64,000 bases of DNA, taken from Aliisedimentitalea scapharcae (GTDB lineage: Bacteria; Pseudomonadota; Alphaproteobacteria; Rhodobacterales; Rhodobacteraceae). Positions 53,477 through 62,356 of the stretch are shown here, piece after piece. Under the pieces are notes generated by a model. The model saw only the letters and a list, made by a program, of their open reading frames with translations. It made no database searches and was not told where the DNA came from. The first letter of the stretch is position 1, and each line of letters starts with the position of its first letter. The stretch spans positions 2,108,001-2,172,000 of the forward strand of contig NZ_CP123584.1 in the NCBI RefSeq assembly GCF_045277565.1, read 5' to 3'. The position numbers were made by a program, and so were the translations under genes.

Positions 53477-54022
53477 GTGGTGGCAGAAGATCTGAGCAGT
53501 ATGTACCACGTCAAAGGGGTCGTGAAGTGGTTTGATCCAGCCAAGGGCTATGGGTTTGTCCTGGCTGATGAAGGTGGCCCCGACATCTTGTTGCATGTGA
53601 ATGTGTTACGGAATTTCGGGCAGAGTTCGGTGACGGACGGTGCGGAAATCGAAATCGTGACGCATCGCACCGACCGGGGCGTGCAGGCCGTCGAAGTGGT
53701 CAGCATTTCGGCCCCCGACCGTGAAGCGACAACCGGTTTGAGCGATTTTGCCGAAGTGGACGAGAGCACGCTACGGGACTTGCCCTTGGAACCGGCCCGG
53801 GTGAAATGGTTCGACAAGGGCAAGGGGTTTGGCTTTGCCAATGTGTTCGGCAGCAACGAAGATGTGTTTCTGCATGTCGAAGTGTTGCGCCAATCGGGAT
53901 TGGCGGACCTGCAACCGGGCGAAGCTCTGGCCATGCGGGTCATGGACGGAAAACGCGGTCGCATGGCGGCCGAGGTGCATTCCTGGGAAACAGCACTGAA
54001 CGGTGATGATGAGGCTGAGTGA
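53477..54022 (+). CDS. cold-shock protein with two CSD domains
   Basis: 181-residue RNA/DNA-binding protein with two cold-shock domains: VKWFDPAKGYGFVLADEG with ILLHVNVL (about residues 12-70), and VKWFDKGKGFGFANVFG with VFLHVEVL (about 110-170). An acidic linker joins them. Both RNP1-like motifs (KGYGFV, KGFGFA) are intact. Tandem CSD proteins are common in Rhodobacterales. The start is probably GTG at 53477 or 53480 behind GGTGGAAG; the ATG at 53501 lacks an RBS. The next gene overlaps its end by about 20 bp. Confidence 0.9.
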   Translation: MVAEDLSSMYHVKGVVKWFDPAKGYGFVLADEGGPDILLHVNVLRNFGQSSVTDGAEIEIVTHRTDRGVQAVEVVSISAPDREATTGLSDFAEVDESTLRDLPLEPARVKWFDKGKGFGFANVFGSNEDVFLHVEVLRQSGLADLQPGEALAMRVMDGKRGRMAAEVHSWETALNGDDEAE

Positions 54023-54494
54023 CAGTTTAAAGGGTACAGCGCTGATACTGGCTGCTTTGACCCTGTGTTGGGCCGAAGCAGCCCGTGCAGCGTGTTCTGA
54101 CAAGACGGTCGATCTGAGAGGCGATTGGGGGCAGGCGGGATTCGTTGTCGAACTGGCCGACACTGCCGAGGAACGATCCCAGGGTCTGATGTTTCGCGAA
54201 ACAATGGCGCGCCGGTCCGGGATGCTGTTCGTATATGACCAGCCCCAGCGTGCCGTGTTCTGGATGAAGAACACGCTGATTCCCCTGGATATGATTTTTA
54301 CGGATCGTGCGGGACGGGTGACCCATGTCCATCATGACGCGATTCCCGGCGATTTGACGCCGATTGATGGCGGCCAACAGGTTTACGCGGTGCTGGAAAT
54401 CAATGCCGGCTTGGCCCGTCAGTACGGGATCAATGTCGGGTCTGAACTGCGTCACAAAATATTTTCAGATGGACCGGCGATTTGGCCCTGTTAG
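54003..54494 (+). CDS. DUF192 family exported protein
   Basis: 163-residue protein. A signal peptide (about residues 8-29, ending AEAARAACS) precedes a DUF192 domain with the pattern ELADTAEERSQGLMFRETMA, then GMLFVYDQPQRAVFWMKNT and IPLDMIFTDRAGRVTHVH. The function of DUF192 is not established. It overlaps the cold-shock gene, and three start codons (GTG 54003, ATG 54006, ATG 54009) are possible, without a good RBS, so translation may depend on the preceding gene. Confidence 0.88.
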   Translation: MMMRLSDSLKGTALILAALTLCWAEAARAACSDKTVDLRGDWGQAGFVVELADTAEERSQGLMFRETMARRSGMLFVYDQPQRAVFWMKNTLIPLDMIFTDRAGRVTHVHHDAIPGDLTPIDGGQQVYAVLEINAGLARQYGINVGSELRHKIFSDGPAIWPC

Positions 54495-54538
54495 GGGTTT
54501 CCAAATCAGATTGGTGTCGCTAGTAAGACGCCACTGAT

Positions 54539-54615
54539 CGGGGCGTGGCGCAGTCTGGTAGCGCACCTGTTTTGGGTACAGGGGGTCGTAGGTTCGAATC
54601 CTGCCGCCCCGACCA
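54539..54615 (+). tRNA. tRNA-Pro (UGG)
   Basis: A full cloverleaf: acceptor CGGGGCG / CGCCCCG, D-arm GCGC-AGTCTGGTA-GCGC, anticodon arm CCTGT-TTTGGGT-ACAGG giving anticodon TGG, T-arm CCTGC pairing with GTAGG around TTCGAAT, discriminator A and an encoded CCA end. It reads proline CCA/CCG codons. No duplicated tRNA 3' end or integrase gene follows. Confidence 0.97.
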
Positions 54616-55325
54616 GTAAAACTTCTGAATATCGTTGTGTGAACCCACACTCTGCCTCTGGCAGGGTGCACACGACGATTCGGGATTGTGTCTGCTTCCC
54701 CCTCCATATGCCACATCTAGTGCCCGGTGCTGATCCCCAAGTGACGTCACGGTGAGTCTGTGCCAAAGCGCGAAATGCGGGCCTCTGGGGGCGATATTTC
54801 GGCAACATGCAGGGGTGGTCCGAACAAGGTTAAAAAAAGTTTCGCCGTTAATACTTCCTAACAAAATCCTAACGTCTCGCGCTGGACCCTGTGAACAAGT
54901 TCGGCCAACCCGCTCTTGAAACGTATAAAATCAGGACCGCGACCCGGGTCGTGTTTTGCGGCGGCTTTGGGATGGATCTGTGGATGAATCATCTACGGCA
55001 CCTGACCGGCGCAAAGCCATTTTTGGGTCAAGAGGGAAAGCGGGCAAGGGGGCTGAATAATTTCATTGACCAGCTATGGGGGTATACGCCAAATTGTGGG
55101 GGCTGACAGCGTGGCTACTAAATCTGGTATCAAAGCCAGAAGCCCAGTTCAGACGGGGATAGAAAACCAACTGGAATATTTTGGCTGATGCGCCAAAGGA
55201 TTGCGTGGCCGTTCGCGGACCGCTTCTGGCTGTTTCCTGCCCGGTATGACAGTCGGCGCAAACGCTGGGACGCAGGGCTGTGCAGGCCCGAACTGAAAAC
55301 ACAAACGGCTGGAGACGTTGGGGCA
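54616..55325. other. gene-free 710-bp leader region upstream of nrdJ
   Basis: Open frames here (one of 71 codons at 54891) lack RBS and family features. Two CCTAAC copies 11 bp apart (around 54848-54868) and an AT-rich patch at 54830-54870 may belong to a promoter. I do not see an NrdR box or a convincing cobalamin riboswitch. The length suggests regulation not explained by the sequence read by eye. Confidence 0.5.
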
Positions 55326-58300
55326 ATGAAGATCGAAAGAAAATTTACCAAGGCCGGGCAGGATGCATATGCAGAGCTGGATTTCGCAGGTGTGACCTCG
55401 GAAATCCGCAACCCGGACGGCAGTATCGTCTTTCGACTCGAGAACATCGAGATTCCCACCAGCTGGAGCCAGGTCGCCAGCGATGTGATCGCCCAGAAGT
55501 ATTTCCGCAAAGCGGGCGTCCCCAACAAGATCAAGACCGTGCGCGAAAAAGGTGTGCCCGAATTCCTGTGGCGGTCTGTTCCGGCCGAAAACAACACTGG
55601 ATTTGGCGGCGAAACCTCGTCCAAGCAGGTGTTTGACCGTCTGGCAGGGGCCTGGACCTATTGGGGCTGGAAGGGCGGCTATTTCACCACCGAAGAGGAT
55701 GCCCGCGCCTATTTCGACGAAATGCGTTTTATGCTGGCCACGCAAAAGGCTGCGCCCAACAGCCCACAGTGGTTCAACACTGGCCTGCATTGGGCCTATG
55801 GCATCGACGGCCCGGCCCAGGGGCACCATTATGTCGACCACAAATCCGGCAAGCTGACCAAATCCAAATCCTCCTATGAACATCCCCAGCCGCACGCCTG
55901 TTTCATTCAGGGTGTGTCGGACGATCTGGTCAATGACGGCGGCATCATGGATCTGTGGGTGCGAGAGGCGCGCCTGTTCAAATATGGCTCGGGGACGGGC
56001 ACCAACTTTAGCCACTTGCGTGCCGAAGGGGAATCTCTGTCCGGTGGCGGCAAATCGTCAGGCCTTATGGGGTTCCTGAAAATCGGTGACCGTGCCGCGG
56101 GTGCGATCAAGTCGGGCGGAACCACCCGGCGCGCAGCCAAGATGGTGATCGTCGACGCTGACCACCCCGATATCGAAGATTTCATCCAGTGGAAGGTGCT
56201 GGAAGAGCAAAAGGTTGCGTCGATCGTCGCGGGATCGAAAATGCACGAAAAGATGCTGAACGGCATCTTTGACGCCATCCGCACCTGGGACGGTGCCGAA
56301 GTCGATGCCTATGACCCGGCCAGCAACGACAGCCTGAAACAGGCGATCCGCGAAGCCAAAAAGGTGATGATCCCGGAAACCTATATCAAACGGGTTCTGG
56401 ATTATGCCAAACAGGGCCACACCAGCATCGAATTCCCGACCTATGACACCGATTGGGATTCGGAGGCCTATAATTCGGTTTCAGGGCAGAATTCGAACAA
56501 CTCGATCCGGGTCACCAATGGGTTCCTGCACGCGGTGGAAAAAGACGCCGATTGGGAACTGATCAACCGCACGGATGGGCGTGTTTCTAAAACCGTCAAG
56601 GCGCGCGATCTGTGGGAAAAGGTCGGCCATGCAGCCTGGGCCTGTGCCGATCCGGGTATCCAGTACCACGATACCGTCAATGAATGGCACACATGCCCCG
56701 CCGATGGTGAAATTCGTGGTTCAAACCCCTGTTCGGAATACATGTTCCTGGATGACACCGCCTGTAACCTGGCGTCGATGAACCTGCTGACCTTCCTCAA
56801 GGATGGCAAGTTCCAGGCCGAGGATTACATGCATGCGTCGCGTCTGTGGACCGTGACCCTGGAAATCAGCGTGATGATGGCGCAATTCCCGTCCAAGGAA
56901 ATCGCCCAACTGTCTTATGACTTCCGCACGCTGGGTCTGGGCTATGCAAATATCGGCGGTCTGTTGATGAATATGGGCTACAGCTATGACAGCGACGAGG
57001 GACGCGCCCTGTGTGGCACCCTGACCGCGATCATGACGGGCGTCGCCTATGCCACCAGCGCCGAAATCGCCCGCGAATTGGGTCCGTTTGCAGGCTACAA
57101 ACGCAACGCCGACAATATGCTGCGGGTCATCCGCAACCACCGCAATGCGGCCTATGGCGCGTCGGATGGGTACGAAGATCTGGCGATCAAACCCGTGCCG
57201 CTGGATCAGGGGAATTGCCCGGATCCGCGTCTGGTCGAACTGGCCATGGGGGCCTGGGACGAGGCGCTGGCCTTGGGCGAAAAACACGGGTTCCGCAACG
57301 CGCAGGCCACGGTGATCGCCCCGACCGGCACGATCGGGTTGGTGATGGATTGTGACACCACCGGGATCGAGCCGGACTTTGCGTTGGTCAAATTCAAAAA
57401 GCTGGCCGGAGGCGGGTACTTCAAGATCATCAACCGGTCGGTTCCTGCGGCTTTGGAGAAACAGGGCTATTCCAGCGCCCAGATCGAAGAGATCATCGGC
57501 TATGCGGTGGGGCATGGCACCATCGGCAATGCGCCCGCGATCAATCATACTTCTCTGGCCGGACACGGGTTTGGACCCAACGAACTGCGCAAGATCGACG
57601 AAGCGCTGGAAAGCGCCTTCGACATCCGGTTCGTGTTCAACCAATGGACCTTGGGCGAAGAGTTCTGTTCCGGCGTGCTGGGCATCCCGGCGACCAAGCT
57701 GAACGATCCCACATTTGACCTGCTGCGCCACCTCGGGTTCACCCGCGCCGACATCGAGGCGGCAAATGACCACGTTTGTGGGACCATGACGCTGGAAGGC
57801 GCGCCGCATCTGAAGGAAGAGCATTATTCGATTTTCGACTGTGCCAACCCGTGCGGCAAAAAAGGCAAACGCTTCCTGAGCGTGAACAGCCATATCGACA
57901 TGATGGCTGCCGCGCAGTCGTTTATTTCGGGCGCGATCTCGAAAACCATCAACATGCCCAATGATGCCACCATCGAAGATTGCCAGGCCGCGTACGAGCG
58001 CAGCTGGCAGATGGGGATCAAGGCCAATGCGCTGTATCGGGATGGCTCCAAGCTGAGCCAGCCGCTGGCCGCCGCGCTGGTCGAAGATGATGATGACGCC
58101 GCCGATATTCTGGAAACCGGATCGCAGCATGAAAAGGCTGCGGTACTGGCCGAAAAGATTGTCGAAAAGGTGGTGGTCAAGGAGATCATCAAATCGCACC
58201 GTGAAAAGATGCCTCACCGCCGCAAGGGGTACACCCAAAAAGCGGTTGTGGGTGGTCACAAGGTCTATCTGCGTACCGGCGAATACGAAGGTGGCACCCT

Positions 58301-58976
58301 GGGCGAAATCTTTATCGACATGCACAAGGAAGGCGCCGGTTTCCGGGCGATGATGAACAACTTTGCCATCGCCGTGTCCGTAGGCCTGCAATACGGCGTG
58401 CCGCTGGAGGAATTTGTCGACGCCTTTACCTTTACCAAATTCGAACCGGCCGGGATGGTTCAGGGCAACGACAGCATCAAAAATGCCACTTCGATTCTGG
58501 ACTATGTGTTCCGCGAATTGGCGGTGTCCTATCTGGACCGCACCGATCTGGCGCATGTGAAACCCCAAGGGGCCACATTCGACGATCTGGGCCGCGGCGA
58601 GGAAGAGGGCGTGTCAAACGTGTCCGAGCTGAGCGAAACCGCCGCCACCAAATCGCTGGAAGTGCTGAAACAGATTTCTTCGACCGGGTACCTGCGCAAA
58701 CGGCTGCCCCAGGAGCTGGTTGTGCTGCAAGGCGGGCAGGGGGCCACGGCGCTGAACAGTGCGGTCGATCCCGAAGCGGCGTTGCAGGCATTGGTACCGG
58801 AAACCAACCCGGCCCCGGCCGCCGTCGCAGCCCCTCTCAGCATGGATGCCCGCGCCAAGGCCAAGATGCAGGGATACGAGGGCGAAGCCTGCGGCGAATG
58901 CGGAAACTACACGCTGGTGCGCAATGGCACCTGTATGAAATGCAACACCTGTGGCGCAACCAGCGGGTGTAGCTGA
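55326..58976 (+). CDS. nrdJ: adenosylcobalamin-dependent (class II) ribonucleotide reductase
   Basis: 1,216-residue NrdJ, which reduces ribonucleotides using a cobalamin-derived thiyl radical and needs no oxygen. Key segments are GSGTGTNFSHLRAEGESLS near residue 225, the active-site block NPCSEYMFLDDTACNLASMN near 468, GFRNAQATVIAPTGTIGLVM near 660, and a cysteine-rich tail (GECGNYTLVRNGTCMKCNTC) that serves as redox shuttle. ATG 55326 begins at KIERKFTK behind GGAG, though the frame is open upstream. The gene is monocistronic, implying a B12 supply. Confidence 0.96.
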   Translation: MKIERKFTKAGQDAYAELDFAGVTSEIRNPDGSIVFRLENIEIPTSWSQVASDVIAQKYFRKAGVPNKIKTVREKGVPEFLWRSVPAENNTGFGGETSSKQVFDRLAGAWTYWGWKGGYFTTEEDARAYFDEMRFMLATQKAAPNSPQWFNTGLHWAYGIDGPAQGHHYVDHKSGKLTKSKSSYEHPQPHACFIQGVSDDLVNDGGIMDLWVREARLFKYGSGTGTNFSHLRAEGESLSGGGKSSGLMGFLKIGDRAAGAIKSGGTTRRAAKMVIVDADHPDIEDFIQWKVLEEQKVASIVAGSKMHEKMLNGIFDAIRTWDGAEVDAYDPASNDSLKQAIREAKKVMIPETYIKRVLDYAKQGHTSIEFPTYDTDWDSEAYNSVSGQNSNNSIRVTNGFLHAVEKDADWELINRTDGRVSKTVKARDLWEKVGHAAWACADPGIQYHDTVNEWHTCPADGEIRGSNPCSEYMFLDDTACNLASMNLLTFLKDGKFQAEDYMHASRLWTVTLEISVMMAQFPSKEIAQLSYDFRTLGLGYANIGGLLMNMGYSYDSDEGRALCGTLTAIMTGVAYATSAEIARELGPFAGYKRNADNMLRVIRNHRNAAYGASDGYEDLAIKPVPLDQGNCPDPRLVELAMGAWDEALALGEKHGFRNAQATVIAPTGTIGLVMDCDTTGIEPDFALVKFKKLAGGGYFKIINRSVPAALEKQGYSSAQIEEIIGYAVGHGTIGNAPAINHTSLAGHGFGPNELRKIDEALESAFDIRFVFNQWTLGEEFCSGVLGIPATKLNDPTFDLLRHLGFTRADIEAANDHVCGTMTLEGAPHLKEEHYSIFDCANPCGKKGKRFLSVNSHIDMMAAAQSFISGAISKTINMPNDATIEDCQAAYERSWQMGIKANALYRDGSKLSQPLAAALVEDDDDAADILETGSQHEKAAVLAEKIVEKVVVKEIIKSHREKMPHRRKGYTQKAVVGGHKVYLRTGEYEGGTLGEIFIDMHKEGAGFRAMMNNFAIAVSVGLQYGVPLEEFVDAFTFTKFEPAGMVQGNDSIKNATSILDYVFRELAVSYLDRTDLAHVKPQGATFDDLGRGEEEGVSNVSELSETAATKSLEVLKQISSTGYLRKRLPQELVVLQGGQGATALNSAVDPEAALQALVPETNPAPAAVAAPLSMDARAKAKMQGYEGEACGECGNYTLVRNGTCMKCNTCGATSGCS

Positions 58977-59503
58977 CGACATCGCGTCCGCGCGGACGTG
59001 TAGGGGATCAAAGGTCACAGGCCGATGTCCCCGACGAACTCGGAGAGCAGGGGTGCATCCCACCCAGTCTCTCCAAACACTCAGGGTGGGGCGGAATCCA
59101 GTCCTTCTCACTCTCTCACGGGGCGGGTGCGCTCGCCCCCGACGACGTCCAGGCCGCAGGCAAAAAAACACCGGGCGGTCAACGAATAGAGCCTGGATGG
59201 CGAAACTAGGGGGAGCTTCGGCTCCCTTTTCTTTTTTGCCTGTTCCGACTCGGGTTTTGGTGCCCCTGTCGGGCGTTTTGAGCAAAACCTTGCCAGACCG
59301 ACCATCCAAACCCTGTGTCAAACCGCCGAGCCATTTTCAGCCGACTTGGCTGTGCGGGTTGCCGCAAGGGAAACAGGGCGAATCCGGCAGAGATCGGCGG
59401 GAAATTCGACCTGAGGGCCGTGCCGGGTGTCGGCCCGGATCAGACATGGTCATGTCGGTCTTGTCCAACAGACGGACACACCAACAATCTGGAGAGTACC
59501 AAA
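58977..59503. other. gene-free region after nrdJ
   Basis: 527 bp. It contains a terminator at 59211 (235 bp after nrdJ) and, upstream of it, GC-rich sequence with no credible frame. A long nrdJ 3' end or a small RNA ending at that terminator are both possible. The right part holds the promoter region of the EF-hand gene. Confidence 0.5.
59211..59237 (+). terminator. intrinsic terminator with UUCG tetraloop
   Basis: GGGAGC-TTCG-GCTCCC has the extra-stable C(UUCG)G loop and is followed by TTTTCTTTTTT on the plus strand. It ends the nrdJ transcript or a small RNA between. Confidence 0.85.
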
Positions 59504-59749
59504 ATGAAACGTTTGACCATGCCCGCCGTGACCGCCCTGATCCTGGGTCTTCCCACATTGGGCTGGGCGTCTACGGCCGCTGATGCCAATGCCGATGGCG
59601 TGCTGAGCCTGGAAGAGGTGATGGTTGCCCACCCCGAAATCAACCCGGAGACCTTTGCCAGCATGGACGCCAATGACGATGGCGTTCTGGACGCCGACGA
59701 AGTTGGCGTGGCTCAGGAAGCGGGTCTGCTGCCGGCCACGGACGGCTAA
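59504..59749 (+). CDS. small exported EF-hand protein
   Basis: 81-residue protein with a signal peptide (about residues 1-23) and two calcium-binding EF-hand loops: DANADGVLSLEEV at about 27-38 and DANDDGVLDADEV at about 54-65, each with Asp at positions 1, 3, 5 and Glu at 12. Such small exported calmodulin-like proteins are common in Roseobacters, but their function is unknown. ATG 59504 follows GGAGAG; the open frame upstream is not used. Confidence 0.85.
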   Translation: MKRLTMPAVTALILGLPTLGWASTAADANADGVLSLEEVMVAHPEINPETFASMDANDDGVLDADEVGVAQEAGLLPATDG

Positions 59750-59996
59750 GACTCCCCAAACCGCTCACGGTTGCAATAAGACCAGAGAGCAGCAGCTTGC
59801 GTATTGCCGACCCCCAGTTCAACCGGCAATCGAATCTCTGGTCGGTCACAGGGCGCGATTCTGTCGCGCCCTGTGGTGTTGGGCAACCACCTCTTGCCAA
59901 TCGGGCCCCTGCCAATCGGGCGGGCCGCCCATTTCCTGCTGGCCCCTGTGGCCCTGATGGTGCATGTAAAAGAACGCTCACTACTCAGGTCCGTTC

Positions 59997-60707
59997 ATGT
60001 CCCGACTAAAAAATCACGCCGCCCGCGATCAATGGATTCAAACCACGCTGCGCGCGTTACCGGCAGGGAGCAGCCTGTTGGATGTGGGGGCTGGGGAATG
60101 CGCCTACAAACCGTTCTGTGATCATCTGGATTACCTGGCCCAGGATATTGCCGAATACGACGGTGCCGGCGATGGCGTCGGGTTGCATACCGGCGAATGG
60201 GACACGTCGCGGCTCGATTTTGTGTGCGATTTGTATGACATTCCCGAAGACCGTCAATTCGACACGGTGTTCTGTTCCGAAGTTCTGGAACATGTGGTTG
60301 ATCCCGTGCGTGCCATCGAAAAAATGGCGCGGCTGACAAAACCGGGCGGGCAGATGATCCTGACCGCGCCGTTCAATTCTCTGACCCATTTCGCGCCCTA
60401 CCACTATTGCACCGGATTTTCGCAGTATTTTTACAAGCTGCATCTGGAACGGCTGGGGTTCGAGCTGCGTGAATTGACCGCCAATGGTGGTTTCTTTGAC
60501 GTGATGGACCAGGAATTGGGACGGGTCACCCGGACCCGCAAACAGTTCAAGGCCGGCCCACGGGAGCCGTTGACCTGGCTGTTGACGTCCTTGGCGCGGC
60601 TGAATGTGCGGCTGATTGCGGCGCTGGATGGGGGACGCATGGACCGTCGTTCCGCTCAGCTGCAGACCTTTGGTTGGCATGTGATTGCACAAAAGAAAAA
60701 AGCCTGA
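59997..60707 (+). CDS. class I SAM-dependent methyltransferase
   Basis: 236-residue methyltransferase of the UbiE/Methyltransf_11 type. Motif I is SSLLDVGAGECAYKPF near residue 25, motif II-like FDTVFCSEVLEHVVDP near 88, and motif III KPGGQMILTAPF near 115. The substrate is unknown. The stop codon lies in the loop of a small terminator hairpin. The gene stands alone between an EF-hand gene and a convergent mttB homologue. Confidence 0.85.
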   Translation: MSRLKNHAARDQWIQTTLRALPAGSSLLDVGAGECAYKPFCDHLDYLAQDIAEYDGAGDGVGLHTGEWDTSRLDFVCDLYDIPEDRQFDTVFCSEVLEHVVDPVRAIEKMARLTKPGGQMILTAPFNSLTHFAPYHYCTGFSQYFYKLHLERLGFELRELTANGGFFDVMDQELGRVTRTRKQFKAGPREPLTWLLTSLARLNVRLIAALDGGRMDRRSAQLQTFGWHVIAQKKKA

Positions 60708-60718
60708 CGGCTTCTTTT
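60696..60718 (+). terminator. compact terminator overlapping a stop codon
   Basis: AAGCC-TGAC-GGCTT with a following CTTTT; the TGA stop of the methyltransferase gene forms part of the loop. The hairpin is short, so efficiency may be modest. Confidence 0.6.
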
Positions 60719-60762
60719 CATCTTGCCAATGAAACTCCGGGGGTGCGGGGGCTGGCCCCCGC
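60715..60762 (+). repeat. dispersed hairpin element, copy 3
   Basis: TTTTCATCTTGCCAATGAAA leads to CTCCGGGGGT and a GC-only hairpin GCGGGGGC-TG-GCCCCCGC (60745-60762). Head and layout match the copy at 12365 and, reversed, that at 25700. Confidence 0.6.
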
Positions 60763-60768
60763 GAAGTG

Positions 60769-60801
60769 TTCTGCTGCGCAGGAATGACCTGCACAGCAGA
60801 A
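60769..60801. terminator. long hairpin beyond the mttB-like stop
   Basis: The composite stem TTCTGCTG, GCAGG / CCTGC, CAGCAGAA has a 5-nt loop and only single-base bulges. It starts 4 bp after the mttB-like stop codon (minus strand). No T-run is present, so it may act as an mRNA-protecting 3' hairpin. Confidence 0.5.
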
Positions 60802-60805
60802 CGTC

Positions 60806-62356
60806 TTAAGACGGCAGGTGAATGTTGAATGCCTGACGCAGGGCCATGTCCAACTCTGCATCGAACCGCGCCGGGGCGCGTTGGCTCAGGATCTGTTCTT
60901 TTTTGGCGATTGCCTTTTGGATCAGATCGGGTTTGCCAATTTCAACCCATTCCTTGGGCGAGGTCCGGTCGCCCAGCGAGGGGTAAACAAAATCCTGCTG
61001 CATGCGGCCAAGGGTTTGCTCAGTCCCCAGATAGTGGCCAGGGCCATTCAGACAGACGTCGGCGATCTGATCCAAGGCCAGAGTTTCATCGCTGACCTCA
61101 ATCCCACGCACACAGCGCATCGCCTGGCCCAGCAAATCGTCGCTCAGGATCAGGGATTCCAGGCAGAATCCCAGCAGCGAGGCGTGCATGCCTGCGGCCT
61201 CGTACACCATGTTCAACCCCGACAGACCCGCCATGACAGCAGAACACATTTGCTCCCACCCGGCCTGCATGTCCGGCAGTTTGGAATCGGCTGCACCCGC
61301 CGCCGCACCGCCGGGCAGATCGTAAAACGCATGCATCTGGGCACAACCCGCCGTCAGCAATGCCTGTTCGCCAGATCCGACAGTCATCGCACCGGTGCGC
61401 AAATCCAGACCAAAGGGCCAGGTGCCAACGATCGCAGGCGCGCCTGGTTTCACGGCGTTTACATAAACCAGCCCGGCCAGACATTCGGCCACGGCCTGTA
61501 CGATCGCACCCGCAATGGTTGACGGAGCAGTTGCACCCGCCATACCTGCGGACAGCAGCAACACGGGCATCCCAGCCTTGATGCATTCCTCCATGACCTC
61601 GCAGCTTTCGGTCGCGAATTTCATCGGTGGAACGACAAAGCAGTTCGAATTCGACACAAACGGGCGTTCGCGCCATTTGTCTTCGCCCCCGGCGATCATG
61701 TGCAGCATTTCCACGGCTGGTGCCACATAGCTGGGATCGGTGAACGAGGTGCCGACGTGTTTGAAGGTGCCCGAACACGCGGCATAGATGGTGTTCAGAT
61801 CCATTTCCCGGTTATCCAGGATATCGCGGCACACCATCGGGCGCTGAACGAAATGGATATTGTCCAGATGGTCACAGATGCGGGCGGCATCATGCAAATC
61901 CTGGACCGTCGAATCGCGGTATTCCCGCCCGTGCACGTCAACGATGGACACTGCCGCGCCGGCGGTGCCGTAATGTACCTTGTTGCCGGACAGATCCAGA
62001 TCGGTTTTGCCGTCGCGGCTGTAGAGCGTGACAGACCGATTGGCCATGGCCAGCGTATCTTCGACCAACGCACGTGGAAAACGGATGCGCCCGTCTTCGC
62101 CCAGGGTGCATCCGGCGGCGGTCAGATACTCGACACCGCTTTGCGGGGCGTCTGCCAGACCGATGGTTTCCAGCGCATCCAGCGCGGCATGGTGAATGCG
62201 CAGCACCTGTTCGTCGCTCAACGGTTTGTAGGTGCCGCCTTCCATGCCGGGGCGAATTGGGCGCAGGTGGTCGGGCAGGGCGGTGGCACGGGCGGAACGG
62301 CGTGCGGCGCGACCGCCTCCACGTGCTGGTTTTCCTGAGGGAGTCTGAGTGTTCAT
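60806..62356 (-). CDS. MttB family methyltransferase, no pyrrolysine codon
   Basis: 516-residue member of the trimethylamine methyltransferase (MttB/COG5598) superfamily. The frame is open throughout, with no internal amber codon, so it belongs to the non-pyrrolysine members; characterised ones such as MtgB demethylate glycine betaine or related quaternary amines onto a corrinoid protein. Visible segments include HYGTAGAAVSIVDVHG, SGTFKHVGTSF and the C-terminal YLGTEQTLGRMQQDFVYPS. No corrinoid protein or partner methyltransferase gene adjoins it. ATG 62356 was chosen because the protein begins naturally there; the RBS is weak. Confidence 0.85.
   Translation of the reverse strand: MNTQTPSGKPARGGGRAARRSARATALPDHLRPIRPGMEGGTYKPLSDEQVLRIHHAALDALETIGLADAPQSGVEYLTAAGCTLGEDGRIRFPRALVEDTLAMANRSVTLYSRDGKTDLDLSGNKVHYGTAGAAVSIVDVHGREYRDSTVQDLHDAARICDHLDNIHFVQRPMVCRDILDNREMDLNTIYAACSGTFKHVGTSFTDPSYVAPAVEMLHMIAGGEDKWRERPFVSNSNCFVVPPMKFATESCEVMEECIKAGMPVLLLSAGMAGATAPSTIAGAIVQAVAECLAGLVYVNAVKPGAPAIVGTWPFGLDLRTGAMTVGSGEQALLTAGCAQMHAFYDLPGGAAAGAADSKLPDMQAGWEQMCSAVMAGLSGLNMVYEAAGMHASLLGFCLESLILSDDLLGQAMRCVRGIEVSDETLALDQIADVCLNGPGHYLGTEQTLGRMQQDFVYPSLGDRTSPKEWVEIGKPDLIQKAIAKKEQILSQRAPARFDAELDMALRQAFNIHLPS

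Noticed and set aside
54891..55106. 71-codon frame between tRNA-Pro and nrdJ
   Set aside because: No RBS (GTG/ATG context poor), no hydrophobic or domain pattern.
54539..55325. tRNA-Pro as an integration site of a genomic island
   Set aside because: No integrase, no repeated tRNA 3' end was seen, and neighbours on both sides are housekeeping genes.
56721..58568. 615-codon minus-strand frame opposite nrdJ
   Set aside because: Shadow of nrdJ with low-complexity His/Arg/Gly composition and no RBS.
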